From the NCBI GenBank assembly GCA_031308135.1, contig JAHLJT010000631.1, positions 261,658,925 through 261,722,924 on the forward strand: 64,000 bases of DNA, in the 5' to 3' direction. This document shows, piece by piece, positions 10,725 through 23,754 of this stretch. Each line of letters begins with the position of its first letter. Positions within the stretch are counted from its first letter, which is position 1. A program made the translations under genes and the position numbers. Source of the DNA: Acheta domesticus (lineage: Eukaryota; Arthropoda; Insecta; Orthoptera; Gryllidae). Below the pieces are notes generated by a model, which saw only the letters and a program-made list of their open reading frames with translations, was not told where the DNA came from and ran no database searches.

Positions 10725-11360
10725 CCGCGGTAGAGAAAAAGTTACGTAATGCTGCGCGAACAAACGGTGAATTTTCGGCAGAAAACCTATAACAGGGTCT
10801 TGGTAATGAAAAAGTGCGTAAATCCAGATGCTAAATTTAGAAAATAAATCCCCTAGCAAGTGGTGTAGCCAGAATCCATGTTTCGTGGGTCCTTGATACC
10901 GAAAAATCAAATGACAACAAATTGTTTGTCTGTCCGTCCGTCTAGCTAGCGGCTAAACAGTTGATCTTATTTTCTCCAAAATTGATATTCCTTAATCGAT
11001 CTCGCTGATGTCGCGACCCCTTGGATTTGATACCGATGTTTTAATTGTAGAGAGTTCTTTACATGAAGCCCTTGGGACATTTTCAATATTTTCAATCAAA
11101 TGAATCCATTTTTTATTAAATTTTGTTGTTGGATGAAGTAAAGGAGGTTTAAGAGATTGGTGCAGATGTCATGTTCGTTGAATACTCTGATTTTTCGAAA
11201 ATTAAAAAATTCAAAATTTTTTCGGCGTCTTCCTACCACAACAATTATGAAGAAACAATTTTTTCTTGAATAAAATCTGTTCCTTAAAAATAGATTTTGA
11301 AATAATGTCATGCTCAATTTTTCGAAATCTTTGGTACTTCTCGCGTAATTTCGCGCCCCT
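10725..11360 (+). mobile_element. INE/Helentron-like repeat copy 1
   Basis: Shares an ordered set of blocks with other copies: GTTACGTAATGCTGCGCG, a TTTTCGGCAG block, GATACCGAAAAATCAA, the short core GTCTGTCCGTCCGTCT, CTAGCGGCTAAAC, ATTGATATTCC and a 3' block near TCGCGTAATTT. Non-coding. The layout (proto-microsatellite of GTCY next to a conserved block) resembles Drosophila DINE-1/mini-me elements; assignment to Helentrons is inference. Confidence 0.65.
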
Positions 11361-13439
11361 GGCCAATCAGGAGACGGCGTTGCGCTTCCCTCGCAGCGCC
11401 GCCTCTGCGGCGGGGTCTGTGTGATCAGACGAACTAGTAGTTTAGCATGTACTCGTCTTCTGACGGTAGGTTTTGTCCCCCTTCAGGGGTATTTTCCTCA
11501 GCCGTACCTTATGGTCTCCTTTTCGCGGCTTTGATGCGATGAAGAGATCATTAGGGGTGAATGCCAGAATTCGAAAGGTTAAAATGCGGTAGGATGTAGG
11601 TACTGTAATGGCTTAAAGGCCTTTAGCTTAGCCAAAGAAAGAAGAATTGAAATGATGTATCAATGTGTTATAATTACCTATTAAATAAAAAAAATGATCA
11701 GACGAAGCTGAACCTGCGAGCAGACGGGGGCGTGATCCCACCCGCAATCCAGGCGCAGTGCTAGCCTAACTGCGCTCTTCAACGCTACCTTCCATCATTC
11801 CTCTTGCCGATGTACTAATATTATTAATTTTCTCTATTTTTGTATTTACGAGTAACAATATCGTTGCTCTTGGAACCATGTGATGATGGTTGTAATTGAA
11901 CATTAGACGTGATCCTCCTGTATCAAGTCACTCAATGAGAATTATTTGCCGTCTTTGCTTTGCTAAACAAGTCACATTCATTATTATTTCTATGACTTTA
12001 AAGAAAGTAAAGCAGTAAGCAATTTATGGTCTGCCTGCAATTTATTGTAATGTCAAACAAAATTGCGAAGTAGGCACAGTTCCTTGCTCGTGATTTACTA
12101 TCATGCGTCGTGTTTGTGTGTTGTCCTTTCCATCATCCACTTCTTTCATGGAAGCCGCCGACCCAATGACCCGTTACGACCCCACTGGGAAGTTGACTAT
12201 CTGGAATGACCCTCGGCTGCCGAAAAGGCACGGTTATCAATCGAAAAAAAGACTGAATAGTAGAAAAAATGTTAATGACAAAACCGGGGAACCAATAATT
12301 TTTTAAATATATTTATTTCTTCCGGTACAGCTGATCATGCTTTTCAGATAATTGAACTCGCACTACAATGCTATAAACATTTTGGAATTTCATCCCAATT
12401 TTTTTCTATTAGCTAACTGTGATCTTCGCCTGATAGCTATTATACGTATTTGTTTTATTATTTTATATGCTATTTTGACTGGTTTTTATCTTAAGAGCCT
12501 CTGAAAAATTTGTTGTTCGTTGATCTAAGTTTAAAGTGGAAACAATAATGATATTTGTAGACTGATAGATTTTCGATTTTGTTTTCAACGGGAGCGAACA
12601 TTTGTAATTCTGTAGTTAGTTACGAAATTTTTAAATAAAATTTTGAATAAAATTACATAAAGTTGGAGAACTCATTCTGTATTTTCGTTCGGATTGCTAT
12701 TATATGAAAAAAATTGTTACTACGGAGCGGGTTTATATGATTTTGTATATTTGTGCTTGTTGGTTCAGGGCGTAGATAAGAGAAGTTTCTTAACGTTTGT
12801 TTAGAATTGGATGCTACTTATATAAATCAATATTGTGGATATTTCGTCGTTTCTTCCTGTTAGTGCATATTCGTGTAATTAATGGCGCATATTTTGCATA
12901 TCTTTTTAAAATAGAGACATTGCTAAAACATTTCATCTTTTAATAGAGTATATTTATTTGTGCGCGTCCATTGATTAGGAAGAGTTTGTCACAGTTTGCG
13001 TTTTTTATATAGTTTTTATTTTCTATATATAGAAGAAATGCAACAAGATATTCAATGTACTTTACTACGATACATATTTACTTCAATTACTCCTCCAGAA
13101 AAGTAAGGTAGATTATATTATTTTTGCACAAAATTATATCGTTTCCATTCAAGCATGCTTCTACTGAAATTTTATCAAGATGGAATTTATGCAGGAAATG
13201 GAATTTCATTAATTTGAATTGCTTATTAAAGTGCATTTTTCGGAATTTTTAGGTCGGAAATACATATTTTTAAAAGCGTGTTTTAAGGTTTTGTAGGGTA
13301 TAACAGTTTTTCCCTATTAATTTTATAAATAACTTTTTAACATAAATTACATAGCGCCTATTAAATAAAACAATTAAATTTATTTCAATCAACAATATTT
13401 TTTCTATCTCGTATACATAGGTATATCCGAAGTAATATG
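11361..13439. other. Unassigned DNA
   Basis: 11370-11420 and 11720-11790 are GC-richer patches. The latter, on the minus strand, vaguely resembles a tRNA-derived sequence. No gene recognised. Confidence 0.45.
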
Positions 13440-13970
13440 TATTCTTGTATTATAGAAAAAGTTATGAAATGCTGTTGAAAATGGATTTAGAGATTTTAAT
13501 GGAAATATACGTTTTGGGGTCCCCTGATACTGAAAATGCATTTTTTCAAAACGTCTGCCTGCCCGTCTGTACGTCTCTCTTTTCGTCTGCAAACATCACT
13601 AGCGCGTAACCCATTCATAGAATTTTATCAAAAATTAATATTCCCCGATGGATCTATATTTCCCCATGGATCTGTAAAAATTAATATTCCCCGATGGCTC
13701 GTAGCCTTGCCATTTGGAAACAAAACTTTTAGTTTGGAGAGGTTCAGAAACTCCTGAGGAGATTTCAAATTTTTCTCTAAATGGCCACATTTTTTCTTTC
13801 AATTTTTCTTAGAACAGAGGGAAATACATACATAAAGTTGGCACATGTTCTATCTTCACTCTCACCTCTGATTTGGAAAGTTTCGAATTTGTTTGACCCT
13901 CTCATTTCTCTATTTAATATAATAGAGATTGGCTGAATACCATGAAATTTGTTGCTTGAAAAAGGCATGT
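13440..13970 (+). mobile_element. INE/Helentron-like repeat copy 2 (variant subfamily)
   Basis: The 5' block GAAATATACGTTTTGGGGTC matches the copy at 34755. The core GTCTGCCTGCCCGTCTGTACG is followed by CATCACTAGCGCGTAACCC and AATATTCCCCGATGG, the last duplicated nearby (13635 and 13683). Confidence 0.6.
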
Positions 13971-15779
13971 TGATTATTTATAAGTTTTATTTGTTGTAAA
14001 AAGAGACTCGACATTTGGAACTAAATTAAATATCGAGACTGCTCTGTAATAAATAACAGTTTTACCCTCGCGGCTAACAACCCTGGGGTGTAAAAATGGA
14101 CTCCGCAGAAATGCTGATCTCCCTCAAAACAATGCTCTACGTGCATAAATGAACGTTCGCGAGGTCCCTAAAGGCCGATTCGCGAAAAAATAACTGTTTC
14201 TTCGTCTGCATGAATATCTGAGTAATAAAGCTTTCCTTCCATATTTAAGGAACGCAGTCGTATTTTAATAATTTAGAAAACGTTTTACAGATGGTTTTAT
14301 GCAAAGTTAGCATTTTTCGCGAAAATGAAAGAGATGGCGCTAGGATCGGTACAATTTCACACAGTTTAGCTCCAACAGCGGTGGCGAGAGGTTGCTTCCG
14401 AGGCGCTACCTTGTTGGTTAAGTGGGCGCCAGGTTGAGCCCTCAGTGAGTTGCGAGTTCTTGTGAAGTGATTACAGTGTATATATTAGTAATTCTAACTG
14501 TTTAACTAGTGGTGAATGTGGGCAAAAGTGATTTAACGCGCTCTGATCTCGGACAGAGGATAAAATCAGCGATGCAAGCCGTGGGCAATGGTACGCCCGA
14601 CTCCATGCAACATTCATTAGGGCATCAACAATTCGTCATCAATCAGCAACACCAGCATATACAGTTTCAGCAGTATCAACTCCAAGAACAGCACCAACAA
14701 CTATAACAGCAACGGCAAGACCTTCAATCGTAAGTACAAAACAGCCAACGCTCTAATTGGCCGCCTTTGGAACACAGTAGACCTCCAAGTGAATAAAGAG
14801 ATTCAAAAAGGCAAAACACTGAATTTGTATTATGTGATGCTGTCCCTTCCTCAAACATGCTCGAAACATTAAGCAACGAAATGGAGAAACATGAACATAC
14901 CAGTTTCGCGGAGACGTGAATAAAAGTCCCTCCTAAATAATAAACAAAGTGGAACATTTTTAGCGGTTAATAAAACTCTATTAAAAACAATGTTAATAAA
15001 AGACATTAAAAGTGCAGTTAAACAAGATTTCACAACAAGAATGGTAGCAAAGTGGAAGTTAAACTTAATTCAGTGGATAATTTCAGAGATCTACGTAAAT
15101 ACTATGAGATCCGTATAGAATAGCATACATTTTGTGCCAAGCATAAAAAGATTTTCAACTGTAATAAAAGATAATTCATTCGTTATAATAGTGAAACAAA
15201 AATGTTCCTAGAACTTGTAAAATTGTGCTCAATAAACAAAGTAACTTGCCTTTACGGTAAAAAACAATACTATTAACGACCTATGCTATAGATTTACAAG
15301 AACAATACCAATGTATACAGTAATATGTAATACAGTGTGATTCAGTCCCTGTTGCTCGTTCAGGACCCTGAGATATAGTACACTAAGGCATTCACGTGTG
15401 CAAAAGAAAATAGCGAGAACCCTATTCAAAAGTTTGAAAACAATTTTTTTTGCCATTGGTAGTTTTTTACATGAAGGTAGTCTAAATATTACTAAATTGA
15501 AATATAAAATTAAAAATTGTTCTCTGTTGCTGTTATTACTTATCTAACGAGTAAGAAAGGAGAGAAAAAAACCTATTTTTTAAGTCTTATTTGGGATATT
15601 TTTTATTACTATTATTTTTGTTATTATTATTGTTTGCGTATAAAGCCAAAATTTCGCCTTTTGACCTCGAGTAACAGAGTGTTCAAACCTTGCGTGAACG
15701 CAAGATAGGCATCTGTGTCACACGACCTGCATGACGCTCACAACTCTGCTGAGTTTCCCTTTATTTCTGTCGCGAAGCT
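13971..15779. other. Unassigned DNA with a glutamine-rich open frame
   Basis: 14509-14706 (+) is a 65-codon frame rich in Gln/His (from CAA/CAG runs), preceded by GC-richer sequence at 14350-14450. It resembles no family I can name and may be a fossil transposon ORF. The rest is AT-rich. Confidence 0.3.
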
Positions 15780-16270
15780 TTCAATCCGCCGAAGGCCATC
15801 ACGGTTCACGACTTTGGTAACATAGGCGCGGTCTTTCGGACGCGGATTCAAATACGCGGACCGAGGTGGCCATGCTATTGGATCTCCTCGTTCGATCCGC
15901 TTACCTCAACATTGCAAATCTAGGTATTCCCGACGTTCGCGATAATTATGTGGGACTGCGTCATCATGTTGGTACCACATCTGCGCCCGCAGATTCAACT
16001 ACATCCTCCAAAAGCGTAGGGAGTACGTGAGTTATAAAATGAAGATACTGAGTGCCTCTTACAGGCTCAAGTAAGAAGACATGATAAATTTATCCACAAT
16101 GCCAACCCACACATTTACACTCTGCGCTACGTTACGTGTAACATGAATTTTCCTCGGTCCACACATGCAAATTTTGCAGGTTAATTGTTCCAGTTCTTTT
16201 AAACCACGCTTCATCTGTCCAAAAAACATGTCTCAGAAATTCCTGGTTGGTTGATCTGCAGATTACGGTA
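15780..16270 (-). pseudogene. Decayed DDE transposase (Tc1/mariner-like)
   Basis: Minus-strand translation reads FWTDEAWFKRTGTINLQNLH, then HVWTEEN, a YLHF...LPTLLEDV segment, and after a frame change WYQHDDAVPHNY and GDPIAWPPRS. These match the transposase signatures FTDEA.F...G..N..N.H.W, QHDGAPAH and WPPRSPDL..LD, with one catalytic Asp in TDEA and one in QHD. At least four in-frame stops and one frameshift are present. The element ends were not found and the N-terminal DNA-binding part is not recognisable. Confidence 0.85.
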
Positions 16271-18300
16271 CTCCGAGCACTACGCTTCTTCGATTACTAT
16301 GCCATGACGTGATTCGATTATCTTCCAATCGGTGCGGAGGAACGTTATCGTTCACGAGAGAGCAACCGTTTACATTCTTTTCAACGCGGCTTTCTACCAC
16401 AAGGCAAATTTCTTTTAAAGGCAAGTTTTCTCGCTTCGCTCGCCCGGATCCAAGTCACGGCGAGGCTCGGGCCTTCGGCCCTCGCGTTCACAATAAACAA
16501 CCTTCAGTCTATCCATCGCATAATTACCAATTCACTTTTATAAGAAATCACCTCAGTAAGCACTTTCTAGGCTCTAGTATTCAAATTGCGCAGTCACAAA
16601 CACGTGAAGATGCGCGAAAAAATTTAGTAAATTTACTGGTACCGGAATAATAAATTTATGATCTTTTACGTTTCATCATTTTTAAGAAAACTTCTTTTAA
16701 ACGTGACTCTCGCCTTCAATAAAATTTCTTCTAACGGGAATACTACCTATTTTTAAGATAATTTATCTAACAGGGAACCGTGTTCGTTATTAAATTACAT
16801 TTCTAGTGTGAAAAATGAATTTTAAGGAAAATTGTTGTTTAAAAGTACCGCATAAATGACTAATCTATCGTTCACAACTCGAGAATCAGAAGTGAACGAG
16901 ACCTACGAACGTATCATGCAGGCCGTGACAGCGACGGCCGGCGGCAGCTCGGGGTACCGTGAACTGCAGATCAGCCTTTTTCCGTGCATTTGCCCAGGAA
17001 ATGCTTAGGGAATCCAAAACGACATTGTAAGTCTCTATCGCGGAAATGCTGCACCCGCTGCAAATGAAAAAGTCGCAATCTCTCCGCACGAATTGTTCGG
17101 CAGATGAGGGTCTATGATCCACTGACCTCGCGCGTTATTTGCCTCGTGCTCGCTTCCGGGGCGAGGCGGATAGTATGAAGAACAGTTTTCCAGAGAAGTG
17201 GTGAGCCTTAACGCAAGGTGAAGCCGCTCGCTCACTTGTCGTAGCCCGTGTTACACGAGCACTACGCACAGTCCAAAGTTTAACGTTAATTATTTACAAA
17301 ACTACACGACGAAGGTTTTCCAATTTTGGCCAATTATGTCTATACATTATATATGGTATAAGGCCCCGGCGGCGGCAATTATAATATATAATATACATTA
17401 TATATTAGCAACAAGAACTGAAAGCTTGTGGAATTTATCAGAAGGTGGGATAACAATAATCGTAGTGGTATAACCAAAGACAACAGACATTTTAAACTAG
17501 AAAAGTTCCCGAGATATAAACTTCTATTATGGTAAAAAATGGTTCCCTCAAAACTATCTCCAAAAAAATCAATGCAATAATCCTTGGTTCCTAAATTCTC
17601 GAAGACCTCGTTTCCAAGGTCCCCGCAAATGAACTCCAACCTCTCTCCTCACCAAGACCAGCTAAAAACAATGTAAATCATCAACCATGTAAGAAACTCA
17701 CTCATTCCACAAATTAAAATATTAAAACAGTCTTCGATAATAGGTAATAAATGGATAATAATAAATAAAATCCCAGAAACAAACTCTCAACTTCTCAACT
17801 TGAACGCGTGCGGTATGAAAATGAAAAAAATCAATTACGATACTTCATAACGAGACACAATATGAAAATAACTTGTACTTTAGAAAATTACCTGTTACCA
17901 CAATACATGTTTTCAGTACTTGATATCTATCGCAACGATTGTCTCAACGGGCAACGGCCTCAACGAGTAGGTGGAGTAGCAATACTAGTAGTGCACAAAG
18001 GTGTAAGTCAAATGGTTCCCAAAAAGACTCGATTCAGGAAAAAATTCCGAAAGTTTTTTCTCAACGGTTTTATATGTTTTTGAGGGTGCTAAATTCGAAT
18101 ATGATGTGTGCCATCTCAAAGAAGGTCGGCTTCACAGAGAAAATTGCAAAAACCCTAAAAGTTCCGCCCTTTTTTAGTTTTTCACTTATACCTTCAAAAC
18201 TATTTGTTCTATCGAAATAATTGTTATTTACAAAATTAAAGTAGATAAAATTTCCTATCAAATGCATATATAAACTTTAAATGTATAAAAAACTGTCTAG
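16271..18300. other. Unassigned DNA
   Basis: GC-richer patch at 16900-17240. A TATA-rich symmetric stretch lies around 17340-17405. No gene or element identified. Confidence 0.4.
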
Positions 18301-18375
18301 GTGCCAGAGCGCGCTGAAAAATGGTTACTTTTTAAGTCTCTGGCCAAAGCGGGAGAATACAAGTACTTGCAGCTC

Positions 18376-18831
18376 TTTCCAGCCATCCTACCTCGCCGCG
18401 CCGCTCTAGTTTCACTTTATCTTGCTTGAAAAATGCTATTTCGAACAAATGATTGACATTGTTAAATGATTAACACTTCGATATTCACGGAATCAATAAG
18501 GTCGTGTTTGCTCGCGCGGAGTGTCTTTAAATCCAAGCTTTAGATATCCAAAATAAGAGGGATATAAGAAAATTATTACGACAGTCCATTCTGTACAATA
18601 ATATATTCATCAAAAATTTGTACCAACGATATGTTTTGTAAATAAGTGTCCAATGTTGAGTAAAAATAACCCTAATGAGTACATTTTAGGTTTTAAACAA
18701 CACTATTGAACCAGATAACTTTACAGATGTTTGAAAATGCATTTCCAGCCAATCTAAATCGCGGCGACACTCTAGTTCCACTTTATCATGCTTAAAAACA
18801 ACTATCGTAATCAAATGGTTGGCATTGTTGA
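18376..18831. repeat. Pair of about 95-bp direct repeats
   Basis: 18376-18472 and 18741-18831 share TTTCCAGCCA..CT, CTCTAGTT.CACTTTATC, TGCTT.AAAA and CAAATG.TTG.CATTGTT. They are diverged, so this is an old duplication or two copies of a dispersed repeat. Confidence 0.6.
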
Positions 18832-18842
18832 ACCGAACTGTC

Positions 18843-19045
18843 TGGGGGGGAGTGAGATCGGGTGGGATGTTCTCGGGAGACTTTAATTTTGCCGGGTATC
18901 CGCCAGGGTTCTTCAATATGCCACAAGTGTGACATGGCTACTGTGGATTTTCCGCCCTTGAAAAAACCGGGCACCTCGGCCGGGATCAAACCCGCGCACT
19001 TCAGAGGCCAGCAAGCTAACCCCTTGCACATCCCCGATGTGATAA
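18843..19045 (-). mobile_element. SINE-C, tRNA-derived
   Basis: On the minus strand an A-box-like GGGGTTAGCTTGCTGGCC and B box GGGTTTGATCCC are about 25 bp apart, as in a tRNA-derived Pol III promoter, followed by a roughly 160-bp tRNA-unrelated body. Only one copy seen in the window. Confidence 0.6.
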
Positions 19046-19070
19046 TACGAACAGAAGTTTCAATATTATA

Positions 19071-20040
19071 ATTTTACGTAACCGTTACTAATGCGAGAGA
19101 CAACTGTGCTGTTGTACCGTCACTTATTTCCTCTTTTAATACAGAAATAAGTATAGATACGGACAACTTCGCAACGAAGATTTCTTACTACTGCTCGTGG
19201 ATCTTCGGTGAAGAGTTTGGAGAAGCATCTCAGAGAGAAAAACGCGACTTCCGGCTGAGGTGCAAAGAGCGCGTGCGATCGCTCAGTGCGCGCGTTTGGA
19301 GTGCGGAGTGGCTGCGTGGGTGGGAGCGACTCGTTTGACGGCTGCGCGCGTTTGGGAGGTCAGTGTTCGCTGGAGAGCACGCTCTCGCGCTTCATGCAGC
19401 GACAGTCAAAGGCTTTCGCGGGCGGCCATCATTGCGCCAGGCAGGCCTTCTTCTGAAAGGGAATGGGCATTTCCAATCAAATTCAAGATCCACACAAAAC
19501 TACCATCATACTCTTGCTTATGATTTGAAGAACTGAATTTTCAAAAAATGTTGATGCAGTCAGATGTATTTCCAAGTTTTCTTGATAATCTTTTGAAAAT
19601 GATTACTTTGTTTAAATATTTGTTCTGTTCGTTATAAAAATTTAAAAATTGTTATAAATCGGCTATTGTATTATTATTTACTAGCGTCACTGTGCGAGAA
19701 CTCTCGCATGTTAAATTCCACCCTCTTCCTTACCTTTCCTTTTCCATATTAAAAGAGGAAGTGGTTACCAAAACGTGCTTATTTGTTTAAAAAATTTAAA
19801 AAGGTAACTTACAATGTACGTACTTATAGAATTTAAAATTAAAATAAAGAACAATGATATTGATGTTTCAAACAAATTTTGAATAAAGGTTTATTGAGTA
19901 TTACAGACATGTTTTTGGAACAATTCACAACAGTTCTTTAAAAACAATATTTGAAGTAATTATACAATTTTCCGTGACAGTTCAATTTTCGGGGTAGCTC
20001 CGTGTAATGCAGTCTTCTTGTACCATGGTTTCGGGTGTTG
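19071..20040. other. Unassigned DNA with a GC-rich patch
   Basis: 19240-19460 is CpG-rich (repeated GCGCGCGTTTGG-like pieces) inside AT-rich DNA. I see no convincing exon or promoter. Confidence 0.4.
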
Positions 20041-20044
20041 GGTT

Positions 20045-20545
20045 GCTTGAATAATTGACTAGTGATTTCGGGCGCGTCAACTGCTAAGGTGATTAGTCCC
20101 GTGCTGCATATTTCATCGCGGGAGGTGGCGGCCATCTTCCCTCACTGGAAGGCATCGACCTACCCGTCGGCTTGCGTTTTTCCCAACCAGGTATCTCCCA
20201 CTAACTGAGCATTGCCCCAGCTGGGACAAGCCGTAAGCTCCCGGTTGGTCTTTCGGCATGTGTGGTAGTGCAGTGCATGTGTGTTAAGTTAGGGATGAGG
20301 ATAAGACATGGCAGAAGAAGGAAAGATTGCGTGTGATCCGGGGCCTGTTTGCTACGGTACTGCTCCGGCATTCTCTTGGTATTGATCGGAAAAAACCACA
20401 GGAAACTACCGATCAGAGAAGCCGACCGCTAGAATTCTCCTCCAGACAGCGACTGAACTCGATCTAGCTATCTGGCCAATGTCAAAAGTCCTGCCACCGT
20501 CGAGATTCGATTCCTAGAACTTTCCGGTCAGAGGCACTGCAGTGA
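20045..20545 (-). mobile_element. SINE-B copy 1
   Basis: Minus-strand copy of the family best seen at 40735-41275. The head (B-box-like region, complement of CGAGATTCGATTCCTAG) lies near 20500; the body includes the complement of TCTCCGATCAAtACCaGgcGAATGCCGGAGcAGTA; the 3' end is near 20045 (complement of GATTAGTCCCG). Confidence 0.75.
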
Positions 20546-21657
20546 CGTCAGTTGTTGCTCTGAAACATCTTTGAGAGTCTGTGTGTTGAGAATCAGTTCC
20601 TCTATTACATACAATAGATCTTACACACACTTACCGGTCAGGAAAACGAACTGTAGAAGGATTGGGGATCTCAAGTGATACGTGGGAATTAGGAATGCCC
20701 CTAAACCACAAACACATCCGAAAACAGGCATTATTTTTAGGAAGGGGGAAATGGAAACCCACAGCCTGAGTGACGCATCTGTCCGAAGCCCTTGTGCCAT
20801 CAGGCACTGACTTTACCGTCCGATTGCCGCAACGGTTATGTATAATAATAATAATAATAACAACAACAATAACTAATACTATTATTATTATTTCTCGAGT
20901 TATGAGAATAATCGTTCTCTCGTAAAAATAGTTCAACAATTTTGTAGAAATTTATCTTCATCAAACGTCTTCAAACAGCACACCATGTGCATTATCTTCT
21001 AAAATCCACTGTGTAAATTTATCTTCTTGATGTATATCTGATCAATATTACACCTTTAGGATATTTAATATATTTATCTAATGACACATTTAACACGATT
21101 CATGTCGTTGCAGCAAAGGAAACTGTGTTTATTTAGCTTGAAAACATTTCTGTCTTGCACTCATTAATCAACCATCATCTCAAAATATTTTAACCATACA
21201 GAAAATGTTCCAAAACTTATTAACGTACCAATTAACGCAGATTTACACTTTTTTGTGTGATATGTATATTAAAGTAATTGTTTTTCAATAACCACTTTGA
21301 TGTAATTAAGTTTTTAACATTTTCTCAATTTTTCGGACCTTTGAGAATTTGACATACGTATGTGTCAATGTGAAAATTGTAATTAAGAGTTGATTTTCAT
21401 GCCGAAAAATTTTGAAATTTCGAGAAACTTCATATGTAATTTAAATACCTAATGCTGTATGTGATATAAGCATTAACTACGTGACAGACATTTCAAGAAA
21501 ATTACTAGAGTATTTTTTAAACCCAATGTTTTAATAAAAATAGCTCAGATATGTGATTTATTGCATTGAGCTCTATCGCTTCAAATGTTTAACGGTAAAT
21601 TTAGAGACATTTTTGAGAAAATCTTATTTACGGATTTTTTTATAATTTCCTCCCATT
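20546..21657. other. Unassigned AT-rich DNA
   Basis: Contains an (ATA)n tract at 20842-20890. No other features recognised. Confidence 0.5.
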
Positions 21658-22354
21658 GAAAGTTTTGCCAGAATTATACACATATATTTAATAATCTGTA
21701 CATATCATCATTTAATGTTAGGATGAAACACAAATAATTCAGAAAATTTCAATCTCCAATGACGTAGAAGGAGACCAAAGAATTTTAACTTTTGTAACTT
21801 CCGAATATTAAAATAATTTAATTAAAAGTTGACCAAAACGATATTTATAAGCGTGCCTCTCTCTACTCTCTTTACAACTCTTTAAGTACAACTCTTTTAA
21901 TGCAAAAATTACAAAGAAAAATTTCTAGTAGTTTTTGAGAAAATTTTGAAAACGCAATTGAGGTTTTAAGTAAAAACCCTAAAAGAGTAAAAGATTTATT
22001 GCAAATCTCATGTTTCAGCTTCGATCGTTAAATCGATCAGGGATGTTGGTGAGTATTCTGTATTTGGTTTAGGTACTAATGGGGACGGATGGACGGAGAA
22101 GGCGAAGGTGTAATTTATTACTGTAGGTAGAGTTGCTCAAATGCGCCAAATGTTTGCATCGATTGAATACGCGCCACAAAGGCACAAACGTATTCACAAG
22201 TCACTGTAGTATTTACTGGATATTCCTTCCATACAAATTAAAAAATACATAAAAATATTAATAGCTAGGCCTCTTTGTAATTGCTATCAGATTGGAACGA
22301 TCACTGACAAAAAGTAATGCTGCAACGAAAGTTTTGCCAGAATTATACACATAT
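21658..22354. repeat. 28-bp perfect direct repeat, copies 669 bp apart
   Basis: GAAAGTTTTGCCAGAATTAT and the following ACACATAT occur identically at 21658-21685 and 22327-22354. The interval contains a minus-strand INE-like fragment. Confidence 0.8.
22020..22115 (-). mobile_element. INE/Helentron-like repeat fragment (minus)
   Basis: The plus strand has TTAAATCGATCAGGGATGTT, then GGTTTAGGTACTAATG and GGACGGATGGACGGAG: the reverse complement of the family's GTCCGTCC core, ACTAGCGCCTAAACC block and ATTCCCcGATCGAT block. The 5' part is missing. Confidence 0.55.
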
Positions 22355-22534
22355 CTACACACTTCGTGTAGATGTTGTACAAATTACAATGAACCAATCT
22401 AAAATACATTTATACTCCGATATCCGATTTGAGATCTGAGATAAATCTCGTATATGGAATGGTAGCCTTGTGCTTCCTTCCATTGGGAATACTATATCAG
22501 TCGTACATCCTTCATTATTTTTAGATGAAGATTC

Positions 22535-22886
22535 GTTGGTATACCGGTTAGCATATCTGACTGTCGTGCCCAAATTTGGGGGTTAAAAACCGATTGAAGC
22601 CGTGGATTTTTAAGCTCAAAAAAATCCTTCGTAGGTCTTCCTTCGAAGGGGAAGTAAAGCCAGTTGTGCCATGTTGTAGATGTACTGCATGTAAAAGATC
22701 CTCAAGCCTGAAAGAAGCCTCTGAGCAAAATTTCAGTCCCCTGTTTGGTCGCCCAAGTGATACGTTCTTTCTCCGCTAGATGGAGAAAGGAGCGTAGCGA
22801 AATGTGCGTGGTCATGCGGAAGAGCAGACCTGATGGCCCGAGTTTCGTCACGGCATTAGTGAATTGAATTGAATTGAATAGAATAG
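22535..22886 (+). mobile_element. SINE-A copy
   Basis: A-box-like TTGGTATACCGGTTAGC, degenerate B box near 22580, body with GAAGCCGTGGATTTTTA, CATGTAAAAGATCCTCAAGCC and GGAAGAGCAGaCCTgATGGCC, and a (GAATT)n tail at 22858-22885. About 80% similar by eye to 42742-43099. Confidence 0.8.
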
Positions 22887-23484
22887 CTTTCCATGGAGGG
22901 AAAGTTTTGATGTTTATTTGCCGTACGCTCTTCACAATGTGGCAAGCTCAAACCCTATTGTATTTATATTGAAATATTTGCTTTTATTCAGTTTCTAATT
23001 TGTCGTTTGGATGCGTAAGTAAACTTCATAAATTGGGTTTATAAACTTTAATTTTATTCTTGAGTTTCTTCTTTATTTTCCGATTAATCCTTTATTTGAA
23101 AATATGTTTAAAGAAAGCTAGCAACGCCAAATGAAATCTACTGGGGTCACAATAGGGCATTATTTTTCTTATTATTGGTAACTGATCTAACATTGTAATA
23201 GCCTGTATTGTATTGGATATCGTTATGAGAACATATATTTTCGATGATCTTCTACATTGATTGAATGAAGGAATTGTTTGAATAAAATAATGAAATGGAA
23301 TTTAACGTGATATACTTAATTAATATAAAGAGCTCTATATTTTTCTTACTTTGTACGTATAGTAAACTTTACCCCTTTTGTTCCTAGTAATAAAGCGGGC
23401 CATAAAAATATTATGCGACGGTTACATCGTAAGCAGAGAGAAATAGATAAATAGAGAGGAAGAGACGGGAAATGCAATCAACTT
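22887..23484. other. Unassigned AT-rich DNA
   Basis: No signal found. Confidence 0.5.
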
Positions 23485-23665
23485 ATTCGCTTGATTATTT
23501 GGTGTTTCCGGGCGCGGCCACTCCTATAGTCATTAGTTCCGTAAGTGTAGTGCATGTTTTTATGGGTGGCGGTGTTTATTTCTTGCATCTTGGCGAAGGT
23601 TTGCGACGTGAAATGTTTCCTGTGGGCTGGCCATTGTCCTTCCGAGGGCGCTGATGCCACGACCT
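23485..23665 (-). mobile_element. SINE-B fragment (3' part)
   Basis: Plus-strand GGGCGCGgCCACTcCTAtaGTCATTAGTtCCGTAAGTGTAGTGCAT and following lines up in pieces with the 3' ends at 46560 and 59260. It is 5'-truncated and ends about 90 bp before the GC block. Confidence 0.65.
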
Positions 23666-23754
23666 TCCGCCTACGGTGAACTTTGTTGTCATCTACTTCA
23701 ACAGGATTACAGGATCTCGTGCTTTGATCGCACTACTCATTCATCCCCGTTAGC

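Noticed and set aside
14509..14706. Glutamine-rich small gene
   Set aside because: Gln/His-rich from CAA/CAG repeats, no known motif, no splice or homology support; left as unassigned.
17379..17640. Retroviral gag-like or other coding remnant
   Set aside because: Short Asn/Arg-rich plus-strand pieces looked suggestive but contain stops and match no motif that I could defend.
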